From Paracnuella aquatica (lineage in GTDB: Bacteria; Bacteroidota; Bacteroidia; Chitinophagales; Chitinophagaceae), in contig NZ_QOWJ01000012.1 in NCBI RefSeq assembly GCF_003332885.2, positions 62,001-126,000 on the forward strand: a DNA stretch of 64,000 bases, in the 5' to 3' direction. Under the pieces are notes generated by a model. That model saw only the letters and a list, made by a program, of their open reading frames with translations, was not told the DNA's origin and did no database searches. Positions 8,948-17,780 of this stretch are shown here, one piece after another. Position numbers and translations under genes: made by a program. Numbering within the stretch: the first letter of the stretch is position 1; each line of letters opens with the position of its first letter.

Positions 8948-10495
8948 ATGAAAAGGTTTTTATTGTATTGCTGCGCCTTTGTTATTGCCCTGCAGGTGGC
9001 GGCACAACAGCGTCCCAACATACTCATTATTATTTCCGACGATCATGCCTACCAGGCCATTTCGGCATATGGTGGCAAACTGATGCAAACACCAGCCATC
9101 GACCGCATTGCAAGGGAAGGCGTGTTGTTTACCAAAGCCTATGTTACCAACTCCATTTGCGGCCCCAGCCGCGCTGTGATGCTGACCGGAAAATACAGCC
9201 ATAAGAATGGATTTAAAGACAACGAAAATTCGCACTTCAACGGCGCACAAAATACGTTCATCAAAGAGCTGGGAAAGGCTGGGTATCAAACGGCATGGAT
9301 CGGTAAATGGCACCTCGAAACAAAGCCACAGGGATTTGATTACTGGGAAGTGCTGCCGGGGCAGGGACATTATTACAACCCCGATTTTATACAAATGGAC
9401 AGCAGCAAATTGCGCCGCGAAGGCTACGTGTCGAACGTGGTGCAGGATCGGGCCGAAGGCTGGCTCAACGGGCGGGATGCATCCAAACCTTTTTGCCTGG
9501 TAGTAGGCCATAAAGCCACGCACCGCATCTGGATACCCGACACCACGGATATGGGGATGTTTGATGCAAAATCATTTCCGCTGCCGCCCAATTTTTACGA
9601 TCGCTACGGCGGCCGCGAAGCGGCACGGGTGCAGGATATGACCATCAGTAAAACGATGCGCATGGATTACGACCTGAAGATGTTTGAAGGCGAAGTAAAA
9701 GATGGCAATATCACCCGGATGAATAGGGCGCAGCGGGCCAAATTCGATGCATATTACGGTGGCATTCAAAAAGACCTGGAAGCCCGCAAACCTAAAGGCA
9801 ATGCACTTACCGAATGGAAATACCAGCGCTACATGCGTGATTACCTGGCTACGGCCGCATCGATGGATCGCAACATTGGTCGCATGCTGAACTACCTGGA
9901 TCAAAAAGACCTGGCAAAAAACACGCTGGTGATCTATGTTTCCGACCAGGGATTTTACATGGGCGAACATGGCTGGTTCGACAAGCGGTTTATGTATGAA
10001 GAATCGTTCAGGACACCAATGGTGGCCCGCTTTCCCGGCGTGATACAACCCGGCTCGGTGAACGATAATTTTGTGATGAACCTCGATATTGCACCCACGG
10101 TTCTGGATGTGGCTGGCATAAAGCCACCGGCAGATATGCAAGGCCGTTCGTTTTTACCGCAGTTGAAAGGAAGGGGCAAGGGTAGGCAGGCTATGTTCTA
10201 TCATTATTACGAAAATGGTGAGCATTCCGTTTCACCGCATTTTGGCATCCGCACTGATCGCTATAAATTGATCCGGTTTTACAAAAGAGTGGAAGGCTGG
10301 GAACTGTATGACCTGCAAAAAGATCCCGGTGAAATGAACAACCTTTGGGGCAAGCGGGGATACGAAAAGTTAACGCAACAACTGCAAGGCGAGTTGCGCC
10401 AACTGGTGGACGAATATGAAGATGAAGATGCTCGCCGGATCATGAATGCGGCACCGAAAACTGTGGCAGTGAAGGGGCCCGCCGCAAAACCCTGA
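8948..10495 (+). CDS. Sulfatase, S1 family (formylglycine type)
   Basis: A 515-residue exported sulfatase. ATG 8948 is preferred over in-frame codons further upstream because a signal peptide (MKRFLLYCCAFVIALQVAA) starts there. The metal-binding Asp pair is in IIISDDHAYQ (31-32), and the modified cysteine is Cys71 in CGPSRAVMLTGK, the C-x-P-S-R motif converted to formylglycine. The C-terminal part carries YVSDQGFYMGEHGW and KRFMYEESFRTPM. The overall pattern resembles N-acetylglucosamine-6-sulfatases and related S1 members acting on mucin or N-glycan sugars, but the substrate is not proven. The next gene encodes the formylglycine-generating enzyme that would activate it, 29 bases downstream. 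Confidence 0.92.
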   Translation: MKRFLLYCCAFVIALQVAAQQRPNILIIISDDHAYQAISAYGGKLMQTPAIDRIAREGVLFTKAYVTNSICGPSRAVMLTGKYSHKNGFKDNENSHFNGAQNTFIKELGKAGYQTAWIGKWHLETKPQGFDYWEVLPGQGHYYNPDFIQMDSSKLRREGYVSNVVQDRAEGWLNGRDASKPFCLVVGHKATHRIWIPDTTDMGMFDAKSFPLPPNFYDRYGGREAARVQDMTISKTMRMDYDLKMFEGEVKDGNITRMNRAQRAKFDAYYGGIQKDLEARKPKGNALTEWKYQRYMRDYLATAASMDRNIGRMLNYLDQKDLAKNTLVIYVSDQGFYMGEHGWFDKRFMYEESFRTPMVARFPGVIQPGSVNDNFVMNLDIAPTVLDVAGIKPPADMQGRSFLPQLKGRGKGRQAMFYHYYENGEHSVSPHFGIRTDRYKLIRFYKRVEGWELYDLQKDPGEMNNLWGKRGYEKLTQQLQGELRQLVDEYEDEDARRIMNAAPKTVAVKGPAAKP

Positions 10496-10524
10496 TTGAT
10501 TTTTTAGTATAATAAAACGCATTG

Positions 10525-11649
10525 ATGCACCAAGGTGTACCGGAACAAGTGAGGTTATTATTTGGGCTGTTTGCAATGGCAGCTATGGCTTCTTGCGGGC
10601 AGCAGTCAAAAACTAAAACAGACGCTGTTGATACTGTTGCTTCATACGCCTGCGTAGCGGTGCCGCAGCGTTTCGGCAGCAGTGATTCTATACAGCGTGC
10701 CGGCGTGGTAACCAAAGACGGTATGGTGCTGGTGCCCGGCGGCTCTTTTATGATGGGCGGCGATAACGTGCAATCTGCCCCTGATGAATTGCCCAAACAC
10801 AAAGTGGTGGTGGATTCGTTTTGGATGGATGCCACCGAGGTAACCAATGCGCAGTTCCGGCAGTTTGTGGAGGCTACCGGCTATATTACCACCGCCGAGA
10901 AAAAGCCCGATTGGGAAGAGCTGAAACAATCCTTGCCACCGGACACGCCCCGGCCACACGATAGCCTGCTGGTGGCGGCTTCGCTGGTATTTACACCCAC
11001 ACAAGGCCCGGTACCGTACGAAGATTATAGCCAGTGGTGGCGCTGGGTAAGTGGTGCCAACTGGCGCCAGCCCGAAGGGCCGGGCAGCAGCATTGAAGGC
11101 AAAGACCAACTGCCCGTGGTGCATGTAAGCTGGTTTGATGCCGTGGCGTATTGCAAATGGGCCGGTAAGCGGCTGCCCACCGAGGCCGAGTGGGAGTGGG
11201 CCGCAAGGGGCGGTGCCGAAGGCGCTGTATACCCGTGGGGCAACGAGCATGTAAATAAGGGCACACCAAAAACCAATAGCTGGGAAGGTCATTTTCCATA
11301 CCTGAACAACCAAACCGATGGCTATGTAAAAATGGCGCCGGTGCGGTCGTTTGTGCCCAATGCATTTGGCTTGTACGATATGGCGGGCAATGTGTGGGAG
11401 TGGTGCGCCGACTGGTATCATGCCGGGTATTACCAGCAGCTTGGAAGCAGCACAGCCTACAATCCCAACGGGCCCGAAAGGAGCTTCGATCCGCAGGAAG
11501 CATACACACCCAAGCGGGTATTGCGGGGCGGCAGCTTTTTATGCAACGACGATTATTGCAGCGGTTACCGGGTGGCCCGCCGCATGAAAAGCAGTCCCGA
11601 CACTGGCCTGGAACACACCGGTTTTCGTTGTGTGAAAGATGTGCGGTAA
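10525..11649 (+). CDS. Formylglycine-generating enzyme (sulfatase-modifying factor), lipoprotein
   Basis: A 374-residue SUMF1/FGE-sulfatase-domain protein that oxidises the Cys of C-x-P-S-R to formylglycine using oxygen and copper. Both active-site cysteines are present near the C-terminus (Cys340 and Cys345 in GGSFLCNDDYCSGYR), spaced exactly as in human FGE, and the terminal PDTGLEHTGFRC block also matches. Other family blocks are MVLVPGGSFMMGG, ATEVTNAQF, RLPTEAEWEWAARGG and DMAGNVWEWCADW. A lipobox (MASCGQQ) indicates a lipoprotein, so maturation would occur outside the cytoplasm. ATG 10525 is used; a TTG lies one codon upstream. It probably serves both sulfatases of this region. Confidence 0.93.
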   Translation: MHQGVPEQVRLLFGLFAMAAMASCGQQSKTKTDAVDTVASYACVAVPQRFGSSDSIQRAGVVTKDGMVLVPGGSFMMGGDNVQSAPDELPKHKVVVDSFWMDATEVTNAQFRQFVEATGYITTAEKKPDWEELKQSLPPDTPRPHDSLLVAASLVFTPTQGPVPYEDYSQWWRWVSGANWRQPEGPGSSIEGKDQLPVVHVSWFDAVAYCKWAGKRLPTEAEWEWAARGGAEGAVYPWGNEHVNKGTPKTNSWEGHFPYLNNQTDGYVKMAPVRSFVPNAFGLYDMAGNVWEWCADWYHAGYYQQLGSSTAYNPNGPERSFDPQEAYTPKRVLRGGSFLCNDDYCSGYRVARRMKSSPDTGLEHTGFRCVKDVR

Positions 11650-11787
11650 AGGGGAATTATATAAATAGTTGCAGTCTTATTATGTAGGTAAATGCGACAC
11701 CAATTTTATAAGTAATTGCCTTCTATAAAAATCGGTTACGCATCACCGATAGACAGACACTTACCTTTTTCAAAAATTAATCTTTCA

Positions 11788-11837
11788 TTTCGTTCACTTC
11801 CTTCGTGCCCCTTCGTTCCTTCGCGTCTTCGTGGTGC
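11788..11837. repeat. Short degenerate CTTCGT-rich repeat
   Basis: Between the FGE gene and the GntR-type gene, CTTCG-like words recur about every 9-10 bases. Such tracts are common intergenic repeats in bacteria. No coding capacity is seen. Confidence 0.4.
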
Positions 11838-11851
11838 AAAACCAACATCCC

Positions 11852-12559
11852 TCAATCAAACAACCGTGCAAAATGATTTTCCAAATGATTGCGCATGGCA
11901 TTGCGGAACATTTCCGGTGAGCCGTTTTCAATGATATCGACCAGCCCTTTGTGCGACACATATCTTTTAGGCTGCAATTGCTTTTTCAGCAGCCCGCTGT
12001 TGTGCACATAATCAAAGATGGGCAGCAGCATGCCCTGGAATTTTTTCAACGTGGCATTGCCCGTGATCTCGTACAGCTTACCGTGAAAAAGAATTTCGTG
12101 TTCAATGTTGAACAGGTGCTGCTCGGTGGCCGGCGGCTCCTGGCTTACAATTTCTTTGAGCTTCACCACATCTTCCGGTGTAATGCGCTGAAAAATAAAA
12201 TCGGCCATGCCTATTTCCAGCACCAGCCGGATCTCGAACATTTCCCGCAGCGTATCCTGGTTCAGGATGTGCGGGTTCATGCTTTTGCTGAGGATGCCAA
12301 ACACATCGGGTGAGGTAATGACCGCGCCTTTTTTCTTTTTCGATTCAATGAGGCCCATCACCCGCAGGCGCAACAGGGCTTCGCGGATCACGGTGCGGCT
12401 TACGCCCAGCAACGAGGCCAGTTCAATTTCCTTAGGAATGGCGTCGCCCACATGCAACTTGCGCTGCTGCAGCAGTTCCACCAGTTTGGCTTCCACCTTA
12501 TCCACCAGCGAACTGGTGTCCAGTTCGCTTAAACTCTCTTTAAAAACAGCTTCGTTCAT
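11852..12559 (-). CDS. GntR-family transcriptional regulator, FadR/FCD subfamily
   Basis: A 235-residue regulator with an N-terminal winged helix (about residues 15-85, with GDAIPKEIELASLLGVSRTVIREALLRLRVMGLI) and a C-terminal FCD ligand domain with the family Asp/His metal-binding pattern (MFEIRLVLEIGMAD, FHGKLYEITGN, SHKGLVDIIENG). Members of this subfamily often sense sugar acids; NanR of enterobacteria belongs here. It is transcribed divergently from susC and the sialic acid genes, with 289 bases between, so it is the likely regulator of that operon. A matching 10-base word in front of its own start and in front of susC supports repression of both promoters. The ligand could be Neu5Ac or ManNAc (inference). 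Confidence 0.92.
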   Translation of the reverse strand: MNEAVFKESLSELDTSSLVDKVEAKLVELLQQRKLHVGDAIPKEIELASLLGVSRTVIREALLRLRVMGLIESKKKKGAVITSPDVFGILSKSMNPHILNQDTLREMFEIRLVLEIGMADFIFQRITPEDVVKLKEIVSQEPPATEQHLFNIEHEILFHGKLYEITGNATLKKFQGMLLPIFDYVHNSGLLKKQLQPKRYVSHKGLVDIIENGSPEMFRNAMRNHLENHFARLFD

Positions 12560-12564
12560 GCAGT

Positions 12565-12580
12565 TTATATGTATGACTTA
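12565..12580. promoter_or_regulatory. Candidate GntR-type operator at its own gene start
   Basis: Read on the minus strand this is TAAGTCATACATATAA, ending 5 bases before the regulator's ATG. The core GTCATAC fits the GT-N3-AC core of FadR-subfamily sites, and the 10-base word GTCATACATA recurs at the susC promoter. The position implies autoregulation. Confidence 0.55.
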
Positions 12581-12783
12581 AAAAAGCACTCAATAAAATT
12601 AACCCCAATCGAACGAAATAGATGTGACAAAGAAAAAAAGTTTTGCTCCAACCCCATCAATTGAAAAAATTTATGTAAAAACTAATTAATTGATTATTAA
12701 AACGATAAAGCAATTTTGATTACAGCAAACCTGTGCGGTTGATCTTTTTTAGCCACTAAAAGTTTGAAGCAGCTAAGAAAACC

Positions 12784-12815
12784 TTTGGCTATTTGACAAA
12801 TCCATTTTATGTTTA
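12784..12815 (+). promoter_or_regulatory. Candidate Bacteroidota-type promoter of susC operon
   Basis: A TTTG box (12784-12787) is followed after 20 bases by TATGTTTA (12808-12815), close to the Bacteroidota -33/-7 consensus TTTG and TAnnTTTG. The operator candidate begins at the next base, so bound regulator would block the start site. The start codon at 12849 leaves a short leader. Confidence 0.45.
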
Positions 12816-12830
12816 TTATGTCATACATAA
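12816..12830. promoter_or_regulatory. Candidate GntR-type operator upstream of susC
   Basis: TTATGTCATACATAA has perfect 6-base arms around a 3-base centre and contains the FadR-type core GTCATAC. It shares GTCATACATA with the site at the regulator's own start and sits between the -7 box and the susC ATG. Confidence 0.6.
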
Positions 12831-12848
12831 AAACGAATTTGCCATTTT

Positions 12849-15800
12849 ATGAAGAAAACACTTGCTATTCAACGCTTTTGGGTGTTACTGGCAGCCCTCT
12901 TGTTGCAGCTTGCAACATTTGCCCAAACCAAAACCATTTCCGGAAAGGTTACCGGCCCCGATGGTGAAGCGCTCCAGGGCGTTTCCGTTTCGGTGCAGGG
13001 CGGCCAAAGCGTACAAACAGGCCCCGACGGCAGTTTTACCCTACAGGCAGCGCCGGGTGCCCGCATCCAGTTCAGCTCGGTGGGTTTTGCCCTGCAGTCG
13101 GTAACCCTAGCCAATGAAAGTTCACTCAACATTTTACTGACCCGCGAAGAACGAAAAATGGACGAAGTGGTGGTAGTGGGCTACGGCACCCAAAGCCGCC
13201 GCAGCGTAACCACCTCCATTGCCAAGCTCGATAAGGAAGTGCTGGCCAGTGCGCCACGCGGCAATATTGGCGGCGCCCTGCAAGGCTCCGTTCCGGGCCT
13301 GCAAGTGGTAAACGGTACGGGCCAGCCCGGTGCTGCGCCCCAGATCCTGCTGCGTGGTGGCGCCTCCATCAACAACCCCGGCGCACCGCTGGTGGTGGTA
13401 GATGGCGTGATACGTTCGTTCAACGATATCCCGTCGGAAGACATTGCTTCGATCGAGTTGTTGAAAGATGCCGCATCAACTGCTATTTATGGTGCCCGTG
13501 CCAACAACGGTGTGATCCTGATCACCACCAAGCAGGGCCGCAGCGGTAAAGCCGAAATTTCGTACAAGTTTGTTGGCGGGTACAACCAACGCCGCGATAT
13601 CTATAATTACTTCGACGCAAAGGATTTTATTTATTACAACCGCCTCGGCAACTTCAACTCCGGCCGCACTTTATCGCAGGTAAATTCATCCCGCGGTTAT
13701 GGCATCCCTGCCAGCCGTGCCGATTCGGCTTCGTTTGATATCCGAAAGTTCGACGGCACCAATGCCCACCTGCTCAACATGGGTTGGGATACGGTTGGCG
13801 ACCCATATGGCGGCACCATCATTTTTAAAGACCACGGTGGCGAAGTGGAAGACCTCGTGTTTCGCAATACCTACACGCAGGACCACTACGTGAACGTGAC
13901 CGGCGGCAACGACAAGGGTAAATATTTTGCCTCATTTGATTATTACAGCGAAGACGGCATCATTGTCGGCTCCAAATACAAGCGTTACTCCGGCAACATC
14001 AACGGCTCGTATAAAGTGCGGCCCAACGTGGAAGTAAGCACCGGCGTCAACATGTCAACGGCTTCCAACTACGGCACCATTGGCGGCGAAATCAATACGC
14101 TGTACCGCAGCATGGCCATCTGGCCCACGTTTAACCCCTGGCTCGATTCGGCTAAGACGCAACCCAACCCGGGCAACGGTTCGGCTGATGGCAACCCGCT
14201 GTACTGGCTGAGCCGCCTGCAGCGCAAAAACGAAGTAAACCGCATCACGGCCAATGCCGCGGTTAAATGGGACATCCTGCCGGGCCTCTATGTTCGGGCT
14301 ACCGGTAATGCCTACCTGTTTGAGCAGCTGGACCAGTCGTTTCAAAAAGCCACGCAGAACTACACCAACATTTTCACTACCCCGCAATCATACGCCAGCA
14401 CCAGCCGCCAGTCGTATGCACTGTGGCAGCGCAGCTTTCAGCAGCAGTATAACGCGGTGATCAATTACACCAAAACATTTGCCGACAGGCACACCGTAGG
14501 CGCCATGCTGGGTGCGGAATATTTTGGCACCAAAGCGTTTGACATGCAGGTGCTGGGCACAAATGCGCCTACTGATGATATTCCAACGGTAAATGCCTCC
14601 ACCACGTTTGTGGCGGGAAACAACTATACAAATGAATCGGAGTACCGCATCCTGTCTTCATTTGGCCGCCTTACTTACGATTACGACAACCGCTTTCTGC
14701 TTACCGGCGTGTTTCGCAGGGACGGCGTTTCCAGCCTTGCTTCGGGCAACCGCTGGGGCTTTTTCCCCGGCATGTCGGCCGGCTGGAACCTGCACAACGA
14801 AGCGTTTTACCAAAACCTCGGTCTTGATAAATACATCTCCACGTTTAAGCCCCGCGTTAGCTACGGCGAAAACGGAAACGTAGCCGGCCTGGGCCGCTAC
14901 GAAGTGCAGGGCGGATATGGCGGACAGGGCCTGTACAACGGCGCTGCTACGTTCCTCAACACGTCGATGATCAACAGCAACCTGCGTTGGGAAAACAGCA
15001 AGACCGTTGACGTAGGCCTCGACCTTGCTTTCCTGCGCAATAAGATCACGGTGATCTTTGATTATTACAACCGCAAAACCAGCGACCTGCTCACCAACCT
15101 TTCCCTGCCCAGCTACACCGGCTTTGGATCGTTCCGCACCAACCTGGGTACGTTCCAGAATAAAGGCATCGAGGTATCGGTAAATGCAGCCGTGCTCAAC
15201 CAGCCCAATGGCTTTAGCCTGAACCTGGGTGGCAACGCATCGTTTGTCAAAAATAAAATCCTGGAACTGCCTTTTAACGGCAACGATGCCAACCGCCAGG
15301 GTGGGCTGCAGGTGTACGATCCCAGGCAGGGCCGCGTGGTATGGGTAGGCGGTTTGCAGGAAGGCCGTTCCATGGGCGATATCTATGCGTTCCAGCAGGT
15401 GTCCATTTTTGCAAACCAGGAAGAAATTGTAAAAGAAGCCAACACCCGCCGCGACCTTATTGCACAAATTGGCGGACCCGGCGTGAATTATGGTTCGGGC
15501 AAAATAGCACCCGGCGATGTAAACTGGCTGGATGTAGACCGCAACGATACCATCGACAGCCGCGACCAGGTGTACATGGGCAATATTTATCCTAAATGGA
15601 CCGGCGGTTTTTCGGCCAACCTGGGATACAAAGGCCTGTCGCTCTATACCCGTTTCGAGTTTGCCACCGGCCACACCATTTACAACGACCTGGTGGCCCG
15701 CACACTGGGCAACTACCAGGGCACGTTCAACTATTTTGATTTGCAAAAAGAAGCCTGGTCGCCCACCAACACCCGCACCGATGTGCCCAAGGTGTACTAC

Positions 15801-16142
15801 GCCGACCAGGTGGCAGCGCCGCTGGGTAAAAAGAACTATACCCGTAGCAACAACGCCAACGGTGTGCTCAACAGCAACAACTCGCGGTTTTACGAAAAAG
15901 GCGATTACCTGGCGCTGCGTGAGTTGACGCTTTCCTACGAGTTTCCCCGCTCGGTGCTGGCCAAAACCGGCGTGCTGTCGCAGTCTCGTGTGTACGTTAG
16001 TGCCAACAACCTGTTTTACCTCACCAAGTTCAGCGGCCCGTCGCCCGAGCCCCCCGTTTCGGGTGGTGTAACCACTGGTGTGTATGCAGGTACTTATCCC
16101 ACACCAAAAACCTATGTGCTGGGAGTACAGGTTTCTTTTTAA
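12849..16142 (+). CDS. SusC/RagA-family TonB-dependent outer-membrane transporter
   Basis: A 1097-residue receptor. It has a signal peptide (about residues 1-26), a carboxypeptidase-regulatory-like domain (ISGKVTGPDGEALQGVSVSVQ, about 30-95), then the plug with the SusC signature (DEVVVVGYGTQSRRSVT, LLRGGASINNPGAPLVVVDGV, IELLKDAASTAIYGARANNGVILITTK) and a beta-barrel to the terminal aromatic residue. It pairs with SusD directly downstream (19-base gap) to import oligosaccharides, here probably sialylated glycans or free sialic acid, judging by the genes that follow. It is the first gene of the operon and lies divergent from the GntR-type regulator, with a candidate promoter and operator just upstream. 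Confidence 0.96.
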   Translation: MKKTLAIQRFWVLLAALLLQLATFAQTKTISGKVTGPDGEALQGVSVSVQGGQSVQTGPDGSFTLQAAPGARIQFSSVGFALQSVTLANESSLNILLTREERKMDEVVVVGYGTQSRRSVTTSIAKLDKEVLASAPRGNIGGALQGSVPGLQVVNGTGQPGAAPQILLRGGASINNPGAPLVVVDGVIRSFNDIPSEDIASIELLKDAASTAIYGARANNGVILITTKQGRSGKAEISYKFVGGYNQRRDIYNYFDAKDFIYYNRLGNFNSGRTLSQVNSSRGYGIPASRADSASFDIRKFDGTNAHLLNMGWDTVGDPYGGTIIFKDHGGEVEDLVFRNTYTQDHYVNVTGGNDKGKYFASFDYYSEDGIIVGSKYKRYSGNINGSYKVRPNVEVSTGVNMSTASNYGTIGGEINTLYRSMAIWPTFNPWLDSAKTQPNPGNGSADGNPLYWLSRLQRKNEVNRITANAAVKWDILPGLYVRATGNAYLFEQLDQSFQKATQNYTNIFTTPQSYASTSRQSYALWQRSFQQQYNAVINYTKTFADRHTVGAMLGAEYFGTKAFDMQVLGTNAPTDDIPTVNASTTFVAGNNYTNESEYRILSSFGRLTYDYDNRFLLTGVFRRDGVSSLASGNRWGFFPGMSAGWNLHNEAFYQNLGLDKYISTFKPRVSYGENGNVAGLGRYEVQGGYGGQGLYNGAATFLNTSMINSNLRWENSKTVDVGLDLAFLRNKITVIFDYYNRKTSDLLTNLSLPSYTGFGSFRTNLGTFQNKGIEVSVNAAVLNQPNGFSLNLGGNASFVKNKILELPFNGNDANRQGGLQVYDPRQGRVVWVGGLQEGRSMGDIYAFQQVSIFANQEEIVKEANTRRDLIAQIGGPGVNYGSGKIAPGDVNWLDVDRNDTIDSRDQVYMGNIYPKWTGGFSANLGYKGLSLYTRFEFATGHTIYNDLVARTLGNYQGTFNYFDLQKEAWSPTNTRTDVPKVYYADQVAAPLGKKNYTRSNNANGVLNSNNSRFYEKGDYLALRELTLSYEFPRSVLAKTGVLSQSRVYVSANNLFYLTKFSGPSPEPPVSGGVTTGVYAGTYPTPKTYVLGVQVSF

Positions 16143-16161
16143 TTAAAAATTGCCGATCTAT

Positions 16162-17694
16162 ATGAAACAAAATAAATCATTGTATATCGCTGCTTTGGGC
16201 CTGGTGCTGGTAGCATCGGCCTGCAGCAAAAGGCTGGACCTGGCGCCGGTGAGTTCCATTTCCGATGCCAACTTCTGGCAAACCTCCGACCAGGTAGATG
16301 CTTTTGTAACTGGTGTGCATGCGCGTTTGCGGTCGCATACTTCTGCCTTTCAAACACTGGGTGAAATGCGTGCCGATATATTTGGCACCGATCCCGGTTC
16401 CAGCTCTGTCTTTACCGGCGAGGCTACACAGGGTTTTGAACGCCTTTGGGGCAATACGCTGGATATGGACAACGCCGGCGTGGGTAACTTTGGCGGCTTT
16501 TACAGCAACATCAACCAGCTCAATTTGCTCATCTCAAAACTGGGCACCATCAACTCGGTTACCGATGCCAATCGTGCTTATTATTTGGGCATCGCCCACG
16601 GCATGCGGGCTTACTATTATTTCCACATGTACCGCACCTGGGGTAAGGTTATAATTCAAACCGAGCCTACCACTTCCATCGATATTGCTGCACTGGCCAA
16701 GCCTGCATCAACCGAAGCCGAAGTAATGGCGTTGATCAAGGATGATATTGAAAAATCGGCCGCTGCATTTGGCAACGATTATTCGTTCCGCAACCAGAAA
16801 GGTTTTTGGTCGAAATCGGCCACGCTGATGCTGAAAGCTGAAGTGTACCTGTGGAACAGCTACCGCGGTGGCGGCACCGGCGATGCAACAGTTGCTAAAA
16901 CCGCTCTGACCGATATCCAAACCAACGTGCCCGGCCTCACGCTGCTGCCCAATTTTGTCAGCGTATTTGAAGCCAACAACAAAGGCAATACGGAGATCAT
17001 TTTTGCCATCCGCAACCGGCTCGATGAATCAGGGCTGCCGTTTGCCGGTTCATTTGCACCGCAAACCGGCCTCATTGCCAACTTCCACGATTCGGCGGCG
17101 GCACGTAAGTTCAATGTAACGCAAGACAACTGGGGCGGCCTGTTGCGTGCCCCCATCACGGTGGCAACGTTCCGCAAGTTCAGCAACCAGGACACCCGCA
17201 AATGGGCAACGATACAGCCTGCTTACAACCTGGTGGGAGGCCAGTACCAAATTGCCGGTGCATTTGTAAAAAAATATGAGGGCCAGCAACAGGCAGGGAT
17301 CAGGCAGTACACCAACGATTTTCCTATTTATCGTTATGCAGATCTGTTGTTGCTTTTAGCAGAAGCAAAAGTAGCGCTGGGCGAAAGCCCCGAAACCGAG
17401 ATCAACAGGGTACGGCAGCGGGCATTTGGCGCCAACTACAATGCTGCGGTGCATGGTTTTCCTAATGGGGCAGTCGACGCTGATCCAAAAGAAGCCATTT
17501 TGCAGGAGCGTTTCTTTGAGTTTATTTTCGAAGGCAAACGCTGGTACGATCTGCGCCGCATGGGCGATGCGTATGTGTTCAAGTACACCACCATCACGCC
17601 TGCTGATGCCTACAAATTGCTCTGGCCCATCGACCGTTCGTCGCTTACCAACAACAGGGCGTTGCAGCAAAACCCTGGTTATCCTGTATTTTAG
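16162..17694 (+). CDS. SusD/RagB-family nutrient-binding lipoprotein
   Basis: A 510-residue surface lipoprotein. ATG 16162 is chosen because it gives a proper signal peptide with lipobox (LVLVASACSK); a TTG 12 bases upstream is less likely. SusD family blocks include FQTLGEMRADIFG, AHGMRAYYYFHMYRTWG, PIYRYADLLLLLAEAKVALGE, INRVRQRAF, AILQERFFEFIFEGKRWYDLRRMG and the C-terminal NPGYPVF. It forms the lid over the SusC channel and sets substrate choice. A hairpin lies between this gene and the lyase gene, which could lower downstream expression. Confidence 0.95.
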   Translation: MKQNKSLYIAALGLVLVASACSKRLDLAPVSSISDANFWQTSDQVDAFVTGVHARLRSHTSAFQTLGEMRADIFGTDPGSSSVFTGEATQGFERLWGNTLDMDNAGVGNFGGFYSNINQLNLLISKLGTINSVTDANRAYYLGIAHGMRAYYYFHMYRTWGKVIIQTEPTTSIDIAALAKPASTEAEVMALIKDDIEKSAAAFGNDYSFRNQKGFWSKSATLMLKAEVYLWNSYRGGGTGDATVAKTALTDIQTNVPGLTLLPNFVSVFEANNKGNTEIIFAIRNRLDESGLPFAGSFAPQTGLIANFHDSAAARKFNVTQDNWGGLLRAPITVATFRKFSNQDTRKWATIQPAYNLVGGQYQIAGAFVKKYEGQQQAGIRQYTNDFPIYRYADLLLLLAEAKVALGESPETEINRVRQRAFGANYNAAVHGFPNGAVDADPKEAILQERFFEFIFEGKRWYDLRRMGDAYVFKYTTITPADAYKLLWPIDRSSLTNNRALQQNPGYPVF

Positions 17695-17726
17695 AAAAAT
17701 TCGTTTCACATAGCAGACTATCTGTA

Positions 17727-17757
17727 GCCGGGAATAGTCTTGTTCCCGGCACTTTTT
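17727..17757 (+). terminator. Intra-operon hairpin between susD and sialate lyase
   Basis: The 8-bp stem GCCGGGAA/TTCCCGGC (17727-17734 with 17743-17750) has an 8-base loop and is followed by a short T-run at 17753-17757. It lies 32 bases after the susD stop and before the lyase start. It is more likely a partial terminator or mRNA-stability hairpin than a full stop. Confidence 0.6.
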
Positions 17758-17780
17758 ACAACATTATTAAAACACCAACC

